A stretch of DNA of 9,452 bases from an uncultured Clostridia bacterium (GCA_938005345.1 CALLNG010000069.1:1-9452), one strand, 5' to 3'; positions 1 to 7,051 are shown, numbered from the stretch's first letter. Program-made: numbers and translations. Notes: generated by a model not told the origin, from the sequence alone.

Positions 1-590
1 TAAATAATCTGTGCAACCGCTCCCCGTGTAATTTCACTAGAAAACCCTTCAATGGTAATGGATTTGGTTATCATCAACTCATTGGCAACTGCTATGTATC
101 CATCCGGCCATAAATTCATTCCAACTTGCTCTGCTTTCGCTTTCGCTTTTAATTCATAACCTAAAAAGCAGACAACCATTTTCAATGCTTCTTCATAGGT
201 CACTTTGTTCTCCGGAAGAAACGTCCCGTCACCGTATCCATTGATGATTTTATTGTCTACTGCAAATTTGATATATCTAGCAGCCCAATAATTCTCCAAA
301 CTATCAACATCCGTAAAGCCGGTTTCTACCACCTCAGGAACATATTGCAACCCATTGTTTTCATCCAAACTCATCAGAATTTTTACAAACTCTGCCCTCG
401 TAATTAATTCCTCTGGTTTGAATGTCCCATCGCTGTACCCATCAATCTTTCCCCATTCCTCCAGCTTCTGAATGGCCGCTCCATATGGTGTTTCATCTGT
501 TACATCGCTGAAAGCATACACTCCTGCCAACGGGATAAGAGAAATCATCATACTCACGAACATCACAAAGGCCAAAACTCTCTTTTTCAT
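1..590 (-). CDS. Exported S-layer homology (SLH) domain protein, C-terminus beyond the window
   Basis: A reading frame starts at the ATG at 590-588 and stays open for 196 codons to the left edge. The start follows an ideal AGGAGG (599-604) with 8-nt spacing. Residues 1-26 form a signal peptide: a basic MKKR start, a hydrophobic core, and likely cleavage after VYA. Three SLH repeats follow. Repeat 1 (about 27-75) carries GYSDGTF and ITRAEFVKIL; repeat 2 (about 88-140) carries FTDV, NGYGDGTF and VTYEEALKMV; repeat 3 begins near 150 and is cut at ITRGAVAQII. SLH triplets are known to anchor proteins non-covalently to pyruvylated secondary cell-wall polymers, so this is probably a cell-surface protein. 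A short basic linker (KAKAKAE) separates repeats 2 and 3. The functional domain would lie downstream and is not visible. It is transcribed divergently from the gene at 920. Confidence 0.93.
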   Translation of the reverse strand, partial: MKKRVLAFVMFVSMMISLIPLAGVYAFSDVTDETPYGAAIQKLEEWGKIDGYSDGTFKPEELITRAEFVKILMSLDENNGLQYVPEVVETGFTDVDSLENYWAARYIKFAVDNKIINGYGDGTFLPENKVTYEEALKMVVCFLGYELKAKAKAEQVGMNLWPDGYIAVANELMITKSITIEGFSSEITRGAVAQII

Positions 591-666
591 CTCTCTCTCC
601 TCCTAGTTCCACGTTCTACTCATCTCTTATATAAAGCTTCTTTTGCTTTTCATCCCTATCAGCTTC

Positions 667-695
667 ATTTTAACATAATTTTATTGTAAAATCAA
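667..695 (-). promoter_or_regulatory. Candidate sigma-A promoter of the SLH gene
   Basis: On the minus strand a TTGATT (695-690) is followed after exactly 17 bases by TAAAAT (672-667). This would start transcription near 660 and give a 5' leader of about 70 nt. Each box departs from consensus by one or two bases and the region is AT-rich, so a chance match is possible. Confidence 0.5.
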
Positions 696-861
696 TAAAA
701 ATTCTTTTCCAAACCGAATTTCTATTCAATGTTCATTATTTTCGCGTAATTTTGTATAGTTTACACAAAAAAATAACGGCTATCCCTCTTTTCTACGCAC
801 TAAATCCTCCCTTATAATAGTAAATATTTCTTTTCATTCCATTCTTTTTTACCCATTTCTC

Positions 862-890
862 TTGACTCTTAATCTCTTTCCCTCTATAAT
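862..890 (+). promoter_or_regulatory. Sigma-A promoter of the epimerase-like gene
   Basis: TTGACT (862-867), a 17-base spacer and a perfect TATAAT (885-890) form a near-consensus housekeeping promoter. The start point would be near 897, and an AAGGAGGT ribosome binding site (906-913) precedes the ATG at 920 by 6 bases. The leader is therefore very short, leaving no room for a riboswitch or attenuator. Confidence 0.85.
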
Positions 891-919
891 AAAACTAAAG
901 TTAAAAAGGAGGTCGCACT

Positions 920-1858
920 ATGATTACAATAGAAAAGATACACTATCAGCCATGGGGTGAATGTATCCGCATTTCCAACGGTTCCGTAGAACTTTTTGCA
1001 ACGTTGGAATTCGGGCCGCGCATCATTCGGTTTAACGCAGTAGGACACGAGAATATCTTTTTTGAAGACCGGGATAACCATGTTTCCAACGACCTGTCAG
1101 CCTATCCTGGTTATTTCCCATACGACACCTGGAAAATCTATGGAGGGCACCGGCTTTGGAGTGCTCCCGAAGAAATGCCACGTTCCTATTTTACAGACCA
1201 TGATCCCGTAGAATATGAAAGCTTTGGCTGTGGTGTTTTATTAAAACAAGCTTGCCAGCCCACAGTTTGCACATCTGCCTCTATTCGCATAGATATGGCA
1301 GAGGACGGTACTGTCACGGTCACTCACCAAATTGAAAATCATAACGCATGGCCTATTACGTTTGCGCCCTGGGCGGTAACAGCTTTATGTAAAGATGGTT
1401 TGGAGATAGTTCCACTTCCCCAAGAGCAAACCGGGCTGCTTCCCAATACGCGTTTGGCCCTTTGGCCATATACGGACATGAATGACGCACGCGTTTATTG
1501 GGGTAAACAATTTATCACCCTGCGGCAGGATCGTACTATGAAGCAGCCGTTTAAGTTTGGATTGGGTAACACACAGCAATACGCTGCCTATTTTGTTCAT
1601 AACTGTCTATTTTTAAAACAATTCCCCTATCAGGAATCCGCTGTTTATCCAGATTTTGGCGTTTCATTTGAAACTTATACCGCCAATGAATTTTTAGAAA
1701 TGGAATCGCTTGGCACTCTGCGCGAAGTCGCACCTGGCGGATGTGCCCAGCATACCGAAACGTGGTCCGTTTTTTCCGGCGTTCCTGCCCCTTCTTCACA
1801 AGACGAAACGGGGATTGCAGCTACGCTGACACCGTTTTTAAAAAATTCACAAAAATAA
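920..1858 (+). CDS. Galactose-mutarotase/aldose-1-epimerase-like protein of unknown function (DUF4380-like)
   Basis: This 312-residue soluble protein has no signal peptide or membrane segment. Its layout recalls the galactose-mutarotase-like beta-sandwich fold: an early GPRIIRF strand (residues 32-38), a nearby acidic turn IFFEDRD (46-52), and a conserved-looking YGGHRLWSAPE segment (74-84) rich in His, Arg, Trp and Glu that could line a sugar-binding cleft. Aromatic residues are frequent throughout, as in carbohydrate-binding proteins. From memory the closest described group is DUF4380-type proteins, which have no established reaction; a role in sugar epimerisation or recognition is inference only. 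The start is fixed by AAGGAGGT six bases upstream. It is a single-gene unit with its own promoter and a Rho-independent terminator directly after the stop. No neighbouring sugar-utilisation gene indicates a substrate. Confidence 0.85.
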   Translation: MITIEKIHYQPWGECIRISNGSVELFATLEFGPRIIRFNAVGHENIFFEDRDNHVSNDLSAYPGYFPYDTWKIYGGHRLWSAPEEMPRSYFTDHDPVEYESFGCGVLLKQACQPTVCTSASIRIDMAEDGTVTVTHQIENHNAWPITFAPWAVTALCKDGLEIVPLPQEQTGLLPNTRLALWPYTDMNDARVYWGKQFITLRQDRTMKQPFKFGLGNTQQYAAYFVHNCLFLKQFPYQESAVYPDFGVSFETYTANEFLEMESLGTLREVAPGGCAQHTETWSVFSGVPAPSSQDETGIAATLTPFLKNSQK

Positions 1859-1865
1859 TATTTCA

Positions 1866-1900
1866 AAGCGGGCGTTCTTACTCCCGCTTCTATTTATTTT
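1866..1900 (+). terminator. Rho-independent terminator of the epimerase-like gene
   Basis: AAGCGGG (1866-1872) pairs perfectly with CCCGCTT (1883-1889) around a 10-base loop, and is followed by a T-rich tail CTATTTATTTT. It lies 8 bases after the stop codon and separates the gene from the feo operon. Confidence 0.8.
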
Positions 1901-1933
1901 CTGCATAACCGGTCTTTCCCAAGCTCGTGTTCC

Positions 1934-1962
1934 TTGACTTTTTCAACGTTCTATGCTATGCT
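1934..1962 (+). promoter_or_regulatory. Extended -10 promoter of feoAB
   Basis: TTGACT (1934-1939) is followed after 17 bases by TATGCT (1957-1962). The -10 is preceded by TGC (1954-1956), giving an extended TGn -10 element. Transcription would start near 1969 with a leader of about 30 nt that carries GGAGG (1988-1992). Confidence 0.75.
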
Positions 1963-1971
1963 TTTGCATAG
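1951..1971 (+). promoter_or_regulatory. Palindrome overlapping the feoAB -10 box, candidate operator
   Basis: CTATGC (1956-1961) and GCATAG (1966-1971) form a perfect 6-bp inverted repeat around TTTT. A second CTATGC copy lies directly upstream (1951-1956), sharing one base with the first. The dyad covers the -10 box and the likely start point, where a repressor would block polymerase. Iron-uptake promoters are commonly repressed by Fur- or DtxR-type proteins, but this sequence does not match the Fur, DtxR/IdeR or MntR consensus boxes I know, so the binding protein is unknown. It could also be chance in AT-rich DNA. Confidence 0.4.
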
Positions 1972-1999
1972 GTAAGAGTGAAGGTTTGGAGGAATGATT

Positions 2000-2230
2000 A
2001 TGACGTTAGACCAATTACTTCCCGGCGGTAGCGGGATAATCGAAACGGTAGGTGGCGAAGGCGCTCTACGCCGACGTCTTCTGGACATGGGATTGACACC
2101 AAATACTAAAATTATGGTACGCAAGGTGGCACCTATGGGCGATCCCATTGAACTTTTTCTGCGGGGCTATGTCCTAACGCTACGCAAAGAGGATGCTGCG
2201 AAAATCACGTTAAAAGAGGTGGTGCAGTGA
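2000..2230 (+). CDS. feoA: Ferrous iron transport protein A
   Basis: FeoA is a small cytosolic SH3-like partner of the Fe(II) transporter FeoB and is thought to tune its activity. The sequence begins MTLDQLLPG and continues with the family hallmark of a Gly-rich turn, then RRRLLDMGLTPNTKI, APMGDPIE and LRGYVLTLRKEDA, ending in the terminal strand ITLKEV. I chose the ATG at 2000 (76 residues) because GGAGG (1988-1992) lies 7 bases upstream. An in-frame ATG at 1994 would leave only one base after the Shine-Dalgarno sequence. The TGA stop overlaps the feoB ATG by one base (TGATG), indicating translational coupling. It is the first gene of a two-gene operon; no feoC follows. Confidence 0.95.
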   Translation: MTLDQLLPGGSGIIETVGGEGALRRRLLDMGLTPNTKIMVRKVAPMGDPIELFLRGYVLTLRKEDAAKITLKEVVQ

Positions 2231-4240
2231 TGGCATATTTATTAGCGCTAGCAGGAAATCAAAATTGTGGAAAAACAACGCTGTTTAACTGCTTGACCGG
2301 CAGTAACCAGCATGTGGGGAATTTTCCCGGTGTAACAGTGGAAAAAAAAGAGGGCACTATTTTGGGCCAAAAAGATTTGACTTTAGTGGATCTACCTGGT
2401 ATTTACTCTCTTTCCCCCTATACCTCTGAGGAAGTGGTAACACGCGACTTTCTCCTACAAGAGCATCCGCGTGCCATTATCAACATTGTAGACGCCACCA
2501 ATCTGGAGAGAAACTTATATCTCTCCCTTCAATTAATGGAATTGGGAATTCCCATCATTATTGCCCTAAACATGATGGATGAGGTTCGCGCCAGTGGAAA
2601 TATGGTTGATTATAAAAAATTATCGGTTCATTTAGGCGTTCCTGTGATTCCTATTTCTGCCAGTAAAAACGAAGGCATTTCTGAATTGCTGCGTCAAGTA
2701 CGCGATACCGTGAAGGAAAACCATCCTCCAGCAAAACTGGACTTCTGCCGCGGTGCTGTACACCGTGCGATTCATTCCATTGCCCATATCATTGAAGACC
2801 ATGCGCAGGAAGCGGGTTATCCTGTCCGGTTTGCTGCTACAAAACTAGTGGAAGGCGATATTCCTATGCAAAAAGCCTTACATATTCATGAGGCTGACCA
2901 GCATATCATAGACCATATTGTGCAGGATATGGAACAGTCACTCGGTACGGACAGGGAAGCTGCTTTGGCTGACATGAGGTATAATTATATAGAAGAAGTT
3001 TGCCGTGACTGTGTAATAAAACATTCGGAAAGCCGGGAACAAGTGCGTTCTGAAAAAATTGACCATCTCCTAACGCACAAGATTTGGGGAATCCCTATCT
3101 TCTTGGGAATTATGTTACTCATCTTTTGGCTTACCTTTTCCGTTATCGGTGCTCCCTTGCAAGATGTATTAGAAGCTGGCATTGATTTTGTGACTGGCCT
3201 TTTGGACACTTTTTTGTCCTCTCTCCATGTTAGTTCCTGGCTACAGTCCCTTCTCATTGACGGTGTCTGTGCAGGTGTTGGCAGCGTTCTGTCTTTCCTG
3301 CCTATCATTGTGGTGCTGTTTTTCTTTCTCTCCCTTTTGGAAGACAGCGGTTATATGGCGTGTTGCCTTTGTCATGGACAAACTTCTGCGTAAAATCGGG
3401 CTCTCTGGGCGCTCCTTTGTGCCAATGCTGATTGGATTTGGCTGCAGCGTTCCGGCTATCATGGCAACCCGCACCTTATCCAGTGAACGGGATCGTAAAA
3501 TGACTATCATATTGACGCCATTCATGTCTTGCAGTGCGAAACTCCCTATTTATGGCATGATTACTTTGGCATTTTTCCCACACCACAGCGCATTAGTTAT
3601 GATTAGTTTATATGTTACTGGTATTATTGTTGCGATTTTATCAGGGTTGCTGCTAAAATCTACTGTGTTCCGAGGGACTTCTATGCCTTTTGTAATGGAG
3701 CTTCCTGCTTACCGGCTCCCATCTGGCCGTACGGTATTGCTGCATATGTGGGAAAAAGCGAAGGACTTTATTCGCAAAGCCTTCACTGTCATATTTCTGG
3801 CGACCATTGTCATTTGGTTTTTGCAGAGCTACGACTGGACGTTCCATATGGTAGCGGACAGTGCAGATAGTATTTTAGCTTCTATTGGCTCTCTAATTGC
3901 ACCGATTTTTATTCCGCTTGGTTTTTATGACTGGCGGGCATCCACGGCAATCATCACTGGACTGACTGCCAAAGAATCTGTAGTTAGTACATTAACCGTG
4001 TTGACAGGTGCTGCTGGAAATGGGGAACTGAGCAGTATTTTATCCAGCATTTTCACCCCACTCAGCGCCTATTCCTTTTTAGCCTTTACCATCCTTTACA
4101 TGCCCTGCGTCGCTGCATTTGCAGCATCGCGGCGGGAACTTGGTTCTATGCGCTTAGCCCTATGTGCGGCAGCTTACCAGACGGGCGCAGCCTATCTGGT
4201 TGCCTGTCTCATTTTTCAAGTTGGCAGACTATTTGTTTAG
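2230..4240 (+). pseudogene. feoB: Ferrous iron transport protein B, interrupted by a frameshift
   Basis: FeoB is the GTPase-coupled Fe(II) permease of the inner membrane. The ATG at 2230 overlaps the feoA stop and has AGAGGTGG upstream (2215-2222). The N-terminal G domain is complete: P-loop GNQNCGKTT (residues 9-17), GVTVEKKEG switch I, DLPGIYSL, NMMD and SASKNEG. A helical linker and the first two membrane segments follow. At about residue 376 the conserved GYMARxAFVMD motif is broken. The first frame reads GYMAC and stops at 3391-3393, while RVAFVMDK and the rest continue in the next frame from 3359 to the stop at 4240. Restoring two bases (GCG to GCGCG near 3358-3362) gives about 670 residues, normal for the short FeoBs of Gram-positives. 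The downstream half shows no decay (GFGCSVPAIMATRTL, CSAKLPIYGM, TAKESVVSTL). As read, the protein lacks most of its membrane domain and should be inactive. Sequencing error is the main alternative. Confidence 0.92.
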
Positions 4241-4287
4241 TAATTCTCTGCTTTTTATCTACAAATCCAATGAAATATGTTTGCAAA

Positions 4288-4332
4288 AAACGCGGAACTG
4301 CTTTTGTGCGGTCCCGCGTTTCGTTTCTCTTT
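4288..4332. terminator. Bidirectional Rho-independent terminator between feoB and the convergent zinc-ribbon gene
   Basis: AAACGCGGAAC (4288-4298) pairs with GTCCCGCGTTT (4311-4321), 11 bp with one mismatch, around a 12-base loop. Read on the plus strand it is followed by TCGTTTCTCTTTTTA; on the minus strand the stem runs into a TTTTTT tract (4290-4285). It can therefore end both the feo transcript and the opposing transcript whose last stop codon is at 4336-4338. Confidence 0.85.
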
Positions 4333-4335
4333 TTA

Positions 4336-5001
4336 TTAAAAATGAAAGCGTTTGACAATTTCATTTTTCACCTTTTTGTCCGCAAATATCACGGTTCCTA
4401 CTAGTGTCAGCAACGCATAGACGGCAGAACAAACCGCTGTCCAAGGTACCGTGCTCCACCCCATAAATAGCAATAGTAGTGGAATGAATCCTAAAATAAC
4501 CAGAATCAACTGGTAAATCATATACTCCCTCCATTTCAGTTTCGCACACATTAGGACCACCGTTACTATTCCTGCCGCCCCGATAAGTAAAAAGGGAATC
4601 ACATAATTAAGTGACCATCTATGAAATCCAGAAATCATATCAATAATAAGCAAAAATATGGACAGGCCGACTACTTGAAAAATCAAAGTCCGTCCAATGT
4701 TGGTCCAACACTTTATCACCAACCACAGTGTCACCCACATATAACATATTGCCCCAATCGGAATGGCGCTCCAAAGCAGTCCATGCCACAGCAATAGGTT
4801 CACCGTTAAACATATGACACAAGCTGCCACTGAAAGGAATAAAAAAATTTTTATTCCTATTTTATGCGACTGAATTGGTTCTACTTCTGGATAATACAAT
4901 TGCAGCGGTTTGTCATCTACAATCGTTAACGCCGCCCCACATAGCGGGCAGCTTGGCAAATCCATATCTACTTGTACACCGCACTTATTACACTTCAGCA
5001 C
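4336..5001 (-). CDS. Zinc-ribbon six-helix membrane protein (DUF6320-like)
   Basis: The N-terminus is a four-cysteine zinc ribbon: CxxC at residues 4-7 and CPLC at 18-21. About 30 polar residues follow, then six hydrophobic segments (roughly 50-74, 77-99, 107-130, 135-158, 163-185 and 190-210) and a basic tail ending VKRFHF. I chose the GTG at 5001 (221 residues): AGGAGG lies 9 bases upstream and the cysteine motif starts at once. A TTG at 5022 is the alternative. The gene begins 14 bases before the end of the upstream acyltransferase gene, so translation is probably coupled. From memory, such proteins (DUF6320) recur next to alcohol-acetyltransferase-like proteins in Clostridia. Their function is unknown; a membrane partner of the acyltransferase is inference. 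It lies convergent to feoB behind a shared terminator. Confidence 0.85.
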   Translation of the reverse strand: MLKCNKCGVQVDMDLPSCPLCGAALTIVDDKPLQLYYPEVEPIQSHKIGIKIFLFLSVAACVICLTVNLLLWHGLLWSAIPIGAICYMWVTLWLVIKCWTNIGRTLIFQVVGLSIFLLIIDMISGFHRWSLNYVIPFLLIGAAGIVTVVLMCAKLKWREYMIYQLILVILGFIPLLLLFMGWSTVPWTAVCSAVYALLTLVGTVIFADKKVKNEIVKRFHF

Positions 5002-6279
5002 CCTTTTCTCCCTCCTTGCCAACCTTTTGCTCCTTCATATTGCTCCTAACAGTTACGGGAATTCCCTGTTCCGCTAAAAATCGAAAAAACTCCCGTTCTA
5101 CATCCGTCTCTTCAATGGATGTCGTAAAAGTAAATACTAGTTCTTTCCCAAAACTACACATACCTGTTTTAATGGCGTGGTCTTTGGAGGCACCTAGCAT
5201 GCATTCCATGCTTTCTACAAACAGATCCGCTTGCTCTTGAATATGCAGCCTACCCAAATTAGACAAGGTACAAGTATACTGGTGTGTCCCGCCTTTATAA
5301 ACCATTTTCAAAATAAAATCTTTTAAAACTAATGGGCAAAAACGTATCAGCGAGTTTTTCTCCATTGACACCTGAAAATTCATTTTTTCCAGCAGCGATT
5401 GTTCTCCAAGCTCTATTTTTAGGTTTTCTCCCACCTCTTTCACAATGCTTTCAAATGGCAGATCCCGCTCTTGCGGCCTTACCCCTACAATCACACAAAT
5501 AAAAAAATTTCGAGTGGTTTGAGAACCTACCCTACTACGCATATCAACCGGAATACTCAGCTGAATAGGATATTTTGAGGGTTTCCCATCCAAACAGCCC
5601 CGATAAATAGAATAAATCAGTACTGCTCCCAAATAAGCTGTGAGACTCACTTGATGTTCTTTGGCGCGATGCAGTAGTTCCCCGACTGGCATTGCCCCCT
5701 GAATGACCTTAGTATGCGCCTCAAAAAATAAGCCCGGCTAACCCGGGTTCTTTTTTTCTGCTTAGGGTCATAGTTTACCATATAACTGTCTTCTGTTTTT
5801 CTTCGGCTGGAATCTGTCAACTCCGCAATATCGGCATCTGCAGGAATTTGCTCTGGATGTACCCGTTTTAAATATTCTAAGGTCAGCGTCCGTAAAAAAG
5901 CGACCGCCCCATTTCCATCTGCAATCGTATGAAAAACTTCTAAACTTATTTTTTTCTCAAAATAGGTCACACGAAACAGATACCCATCATTTTCCTTTTC
6001 ATGCAGCCGTGCACATGGTGTATCTTCCTCTTTTTGCACAGTCGGCTTTGCGCCATTATACTCTAAATAACGCCAAAATACACCCTTCCGCATTTTCACT
6101 TGAAATGACGGAAATTTCTGTATGGTAGCCAGCAACGCCTCCTGTAGCAATGCTGACTCCACTTTTTCTCTTAGTATCACAGATATGCGGAACACGTTGG
6201 CATTATCACGGTTACTCACTGCGGGAAACAGGATAGCGGCATTATCCAGCCGATACCAACGGTACTCATTTCTTTCCAT
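4988..6279 (-). pseudogene. Condensation-type (alcohol O-acetyltransferase-like) acyltransferase, frameshifted
   Basis: The first reading frame (ATG 6279-6277, AGGAGG upstream at about 6290) carries the catalytic HxxxDG motif of the BAHD/condensation/alcohol-acetyltransferase fold as FHTIADGNGA (His117, Asp121). It leaves frame after RAYF (about residue 185) and stops at 5647. The second frame picks up EAHTKVIQGAMPVGELL and runs to the stop at 4988, with typical family segments KEHQVSLTAYLGAVLIYS, IPVDMRS and the late TLSNLGR. The break is at a run of six A on the plus strand (5723-5728). Seven A would restore a continuous protein of 430 residues, the usual family length. Substrate and product are unknown; the family transfers acyl groups from CoA or carrier proteins to hydroxyl or amine acceptors. 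It is followed by, and overlaps, the zinc-ribbon membrane gene. It could be a pseudogene, a sequencing error, or a slippage-switched gene. Confidence 0.85.
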
Positions 6280-6302
6280 GATTTGTGCCTCCTATTTCAT
6301 TT

Positions 6303-6346
6303 TAAGAAAAGAGCCATGCCGCATTCTCTTTGCTGCATGGCTCTTT
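6303..6346 (-). terminator. Terminator-like hairpin after the HMA gene
   Basis: AAAGAGCCATGC (6308-6319) pairs perfectly over 12 bp with GCATGGCTCTTT (6335-6346), and the stem can extend inward by a further GCA/TGC. On the minus strand it is followed by TCTTAAAA, giving a TTTTCTT tail. It begins two bases after the HMA stop codon and ends about 25 bases before the acyltransferase start. It should end or attenuate the regulator-HMA transcript. Confidence 0.8.
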
Positions 6347-6347
6347 A

Positions 6348-6560
6348 TCATACAACTTGATATCCTGCTTCCTCCACAGCTTGTTTCATTTCTGCTTGCT
6401 GCAAATTTTTTCCCGTGACCATGACTTCTTTTTTCTCTAAATCCACCTCTGCCCGCTTGACCCCTTTCAGGCTTTCCAGCGCTTTCTTCACCCGCGCTGC
6501 ACAGTGTTCACAGCTCATTCCCTCTACATGTAATATAGTTGTTTCCTGTTTTCCAAACAT
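6348..6560 (-). CDS. Heavy-metal-associated (HMA) domain protein, CopZ-like metallochaperone
   Basis: This 70-residue protein is a single HMA domain (ferredoxin-like beta-alpha-beta-beta-alpha-beta). The metal loop GMSCEHC lies at residues 14-20 with Cys17 and Cys20, followed by the helix AARVKKALESLKGVKRAEVDLEKKEV and the closing AVEEAGYQVV. The family binds Cu(I), sometimes Zn or Cd, and delivers it to P-type ATPases or regulators. No copper ATPase is in view. An AAAGGGAG ribosome binding site precedes the ATG by 9 bases. It lies 28 bases behind the DtxR-family regulator and is almost certainly cotranscribed with it, pairing a soft-metal protein with a regulator family normally tied to Fe or Mn. 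Confidence 0.93.
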   Translation of the reverse strand: MFGKQETTILHVEGMSCEHCAARVKKALESLKGVKRAEVDLEKKEVMVTGKNLQQAEMKQAVEEAGYQVV

Positions 6561-6588
6561 TGACTATCTCTCCCTTTCTGATACTCTA

Positions 6589-7008
6589 TTAATTATTATA
6601 GTGAAAATTATTCAAATACATACGCATTTTATCAAATGTACGCTGCTCGATAACTTGAGAAATTCGTTTTGCATCCCGCCGCGCCGGCTCTTCTTCCAGC
6701 CCAAACACATCCTCTAGTAGCAAACGGACAATTTCTTCCTTTTTTTGTATTTCTTTTGCGGTTTGAATTCCTTGTGGTGTCAATTGAATCTGCGCATACC
6801 TCTCCTGCATCAAATACCCCTGCTGGGAAAGCATTCTTATGGCTTTATTCACACTAGGTTTGCTTACTCCCAGCTGATTTGCAACATCCACAGACCGTAC
6901 ACCATTGCCGGAATCTAATTCATAAATTGTACTCAGATAATCTTTAGCTGCGGCCGATAATTGTTGTCCCACTTTGACACCATCCCTTCGTTCTTCATCC
7001 CTTACCAC
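6589..7008 (-). CDS. DtxR/MntR-family transcriptional regulator with atypical metal site
   Basis: The protein has 139 residues, the size of the short MntR/TroR type without an SH3 domain. An N-terminal winged helix-turn-helix is clear: LSAAAKDYLSTIYEL, then RSVDVANQLGVSKPSVNKAIRMLSQQGYL and the wing QIQLTPQG. The C-terminal dimerisation helices follow (EEIVRLLLEDVFGLEEEPARRDAKRISQVIEQRTFDKM). Aligned by eye to B. subtilis MntR, the ligand positions E11, H77, E99, E102 and H103 appear as S, E, K, S and Q; only D8 is kept. The family usually has DAxxIEHVIS where this has DAKRISQVIE. The normal response to Fe(II)/Mn(II) is therefore doubtful. The GTG start at 7008 follows AAAGGA with 6-base spacing; a GTG 12 codons in is possible. 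It heads a transcript with the HMA gene and is divergent from the membrane gene at 7162. Confidence 0.88.
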   Translation of the reverse strand: MVRDEERRDGVKVGQQLSAAAKDYLSTIYELDSGNGVRSVDVANQLGVSKPSVNKAIRMLSQQGYLMQERYAQIQLTPQGIQTAKEIQKKEEIVRLLLEDVFGLEEEPARRDAKRISQVIEQRTFDKMRMYLNNFHYNN

Positions 7009-7022
7009 ATTGATTCCTTTTA

Positions 7023-7051
7023 ATTATAACGCGTTTTTCCATCTTATGCAA
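7023..7051 (-). promoter_or_regulatory. Candidate promoter of the DtxR-family regulator
   Basis: On the minus strand a perfect TATAAT (7028-7023) lies 17 bases after TTGCAT (7051-7046), a weak -35. The predicted start point (about 7016) falls only some 8 bases before the GTG and inside the AAAGGA, so the leader would be extremely short. Either the transcript is nearly leaderless, or the real promoter is further upstream. Confidence 0.4.

Larger units (their letters stand above)
591..919. other. AT-rich divergent intergenic region
   Basis: This 329-base gap separates the SLH gene (minus) from the epimerase-like gene (plus). I see no coding region in it. It holds the SLH ribosome binding site (599-604), a candidate SLH promoter (667-695), the plus-strand promoter (862-890) and its ribosome binding site (906-913). 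The middle (about 700-860) is very A/T-rich; it contains an isolated TATAAT at 813-818 with no good -35 box and a weak imperfect dyad at 753-767, neither of which I would call functional. Confidence 0.7.

Noticed and set aside
132..150. Short GCTTTC direct repeat
   Set aside because: It encodes the KAKAKA linker of the SLH protein and is too short to be a separate element.
753..767. Imperfect dyad TGTATAGTTTACACA between the SLH and epimerase-like genes
   Set aside because: Only 10 of 14 arm positions match and the surroundings are very AT-rich; it is also far from both promoters.
813..818. Isolated TATAAT upstream of the epimerase-like gene
   Set aside because: No -35 box lies at a suitable distance, and a far better promoter exists at 862-890.
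1994..1999. Upstream ATG as the feoA start
   Set aside because: It is one base from the GGAGG ribosome binding site, too close for initiation; the ATG at 2000 has ideal spacing.
3350..3365. Programmed +1 frameshift in feoB
   Set aside because: No slippery run, stop codon or stimulatory sequence is at the junction, and a shift at that point would drop a conserved Ala or Arg. A 2-base deletion of a CG unit explains it better.
6122..6418. Plus-strand frames of 98 and 100 codons (6122-6418 and 6415-6717)
   Set aside because: They are antisense to the acyltransferase, the HMA gene and the regulator, cross the terminator, and have no ribosome binding site or recognisable motif.
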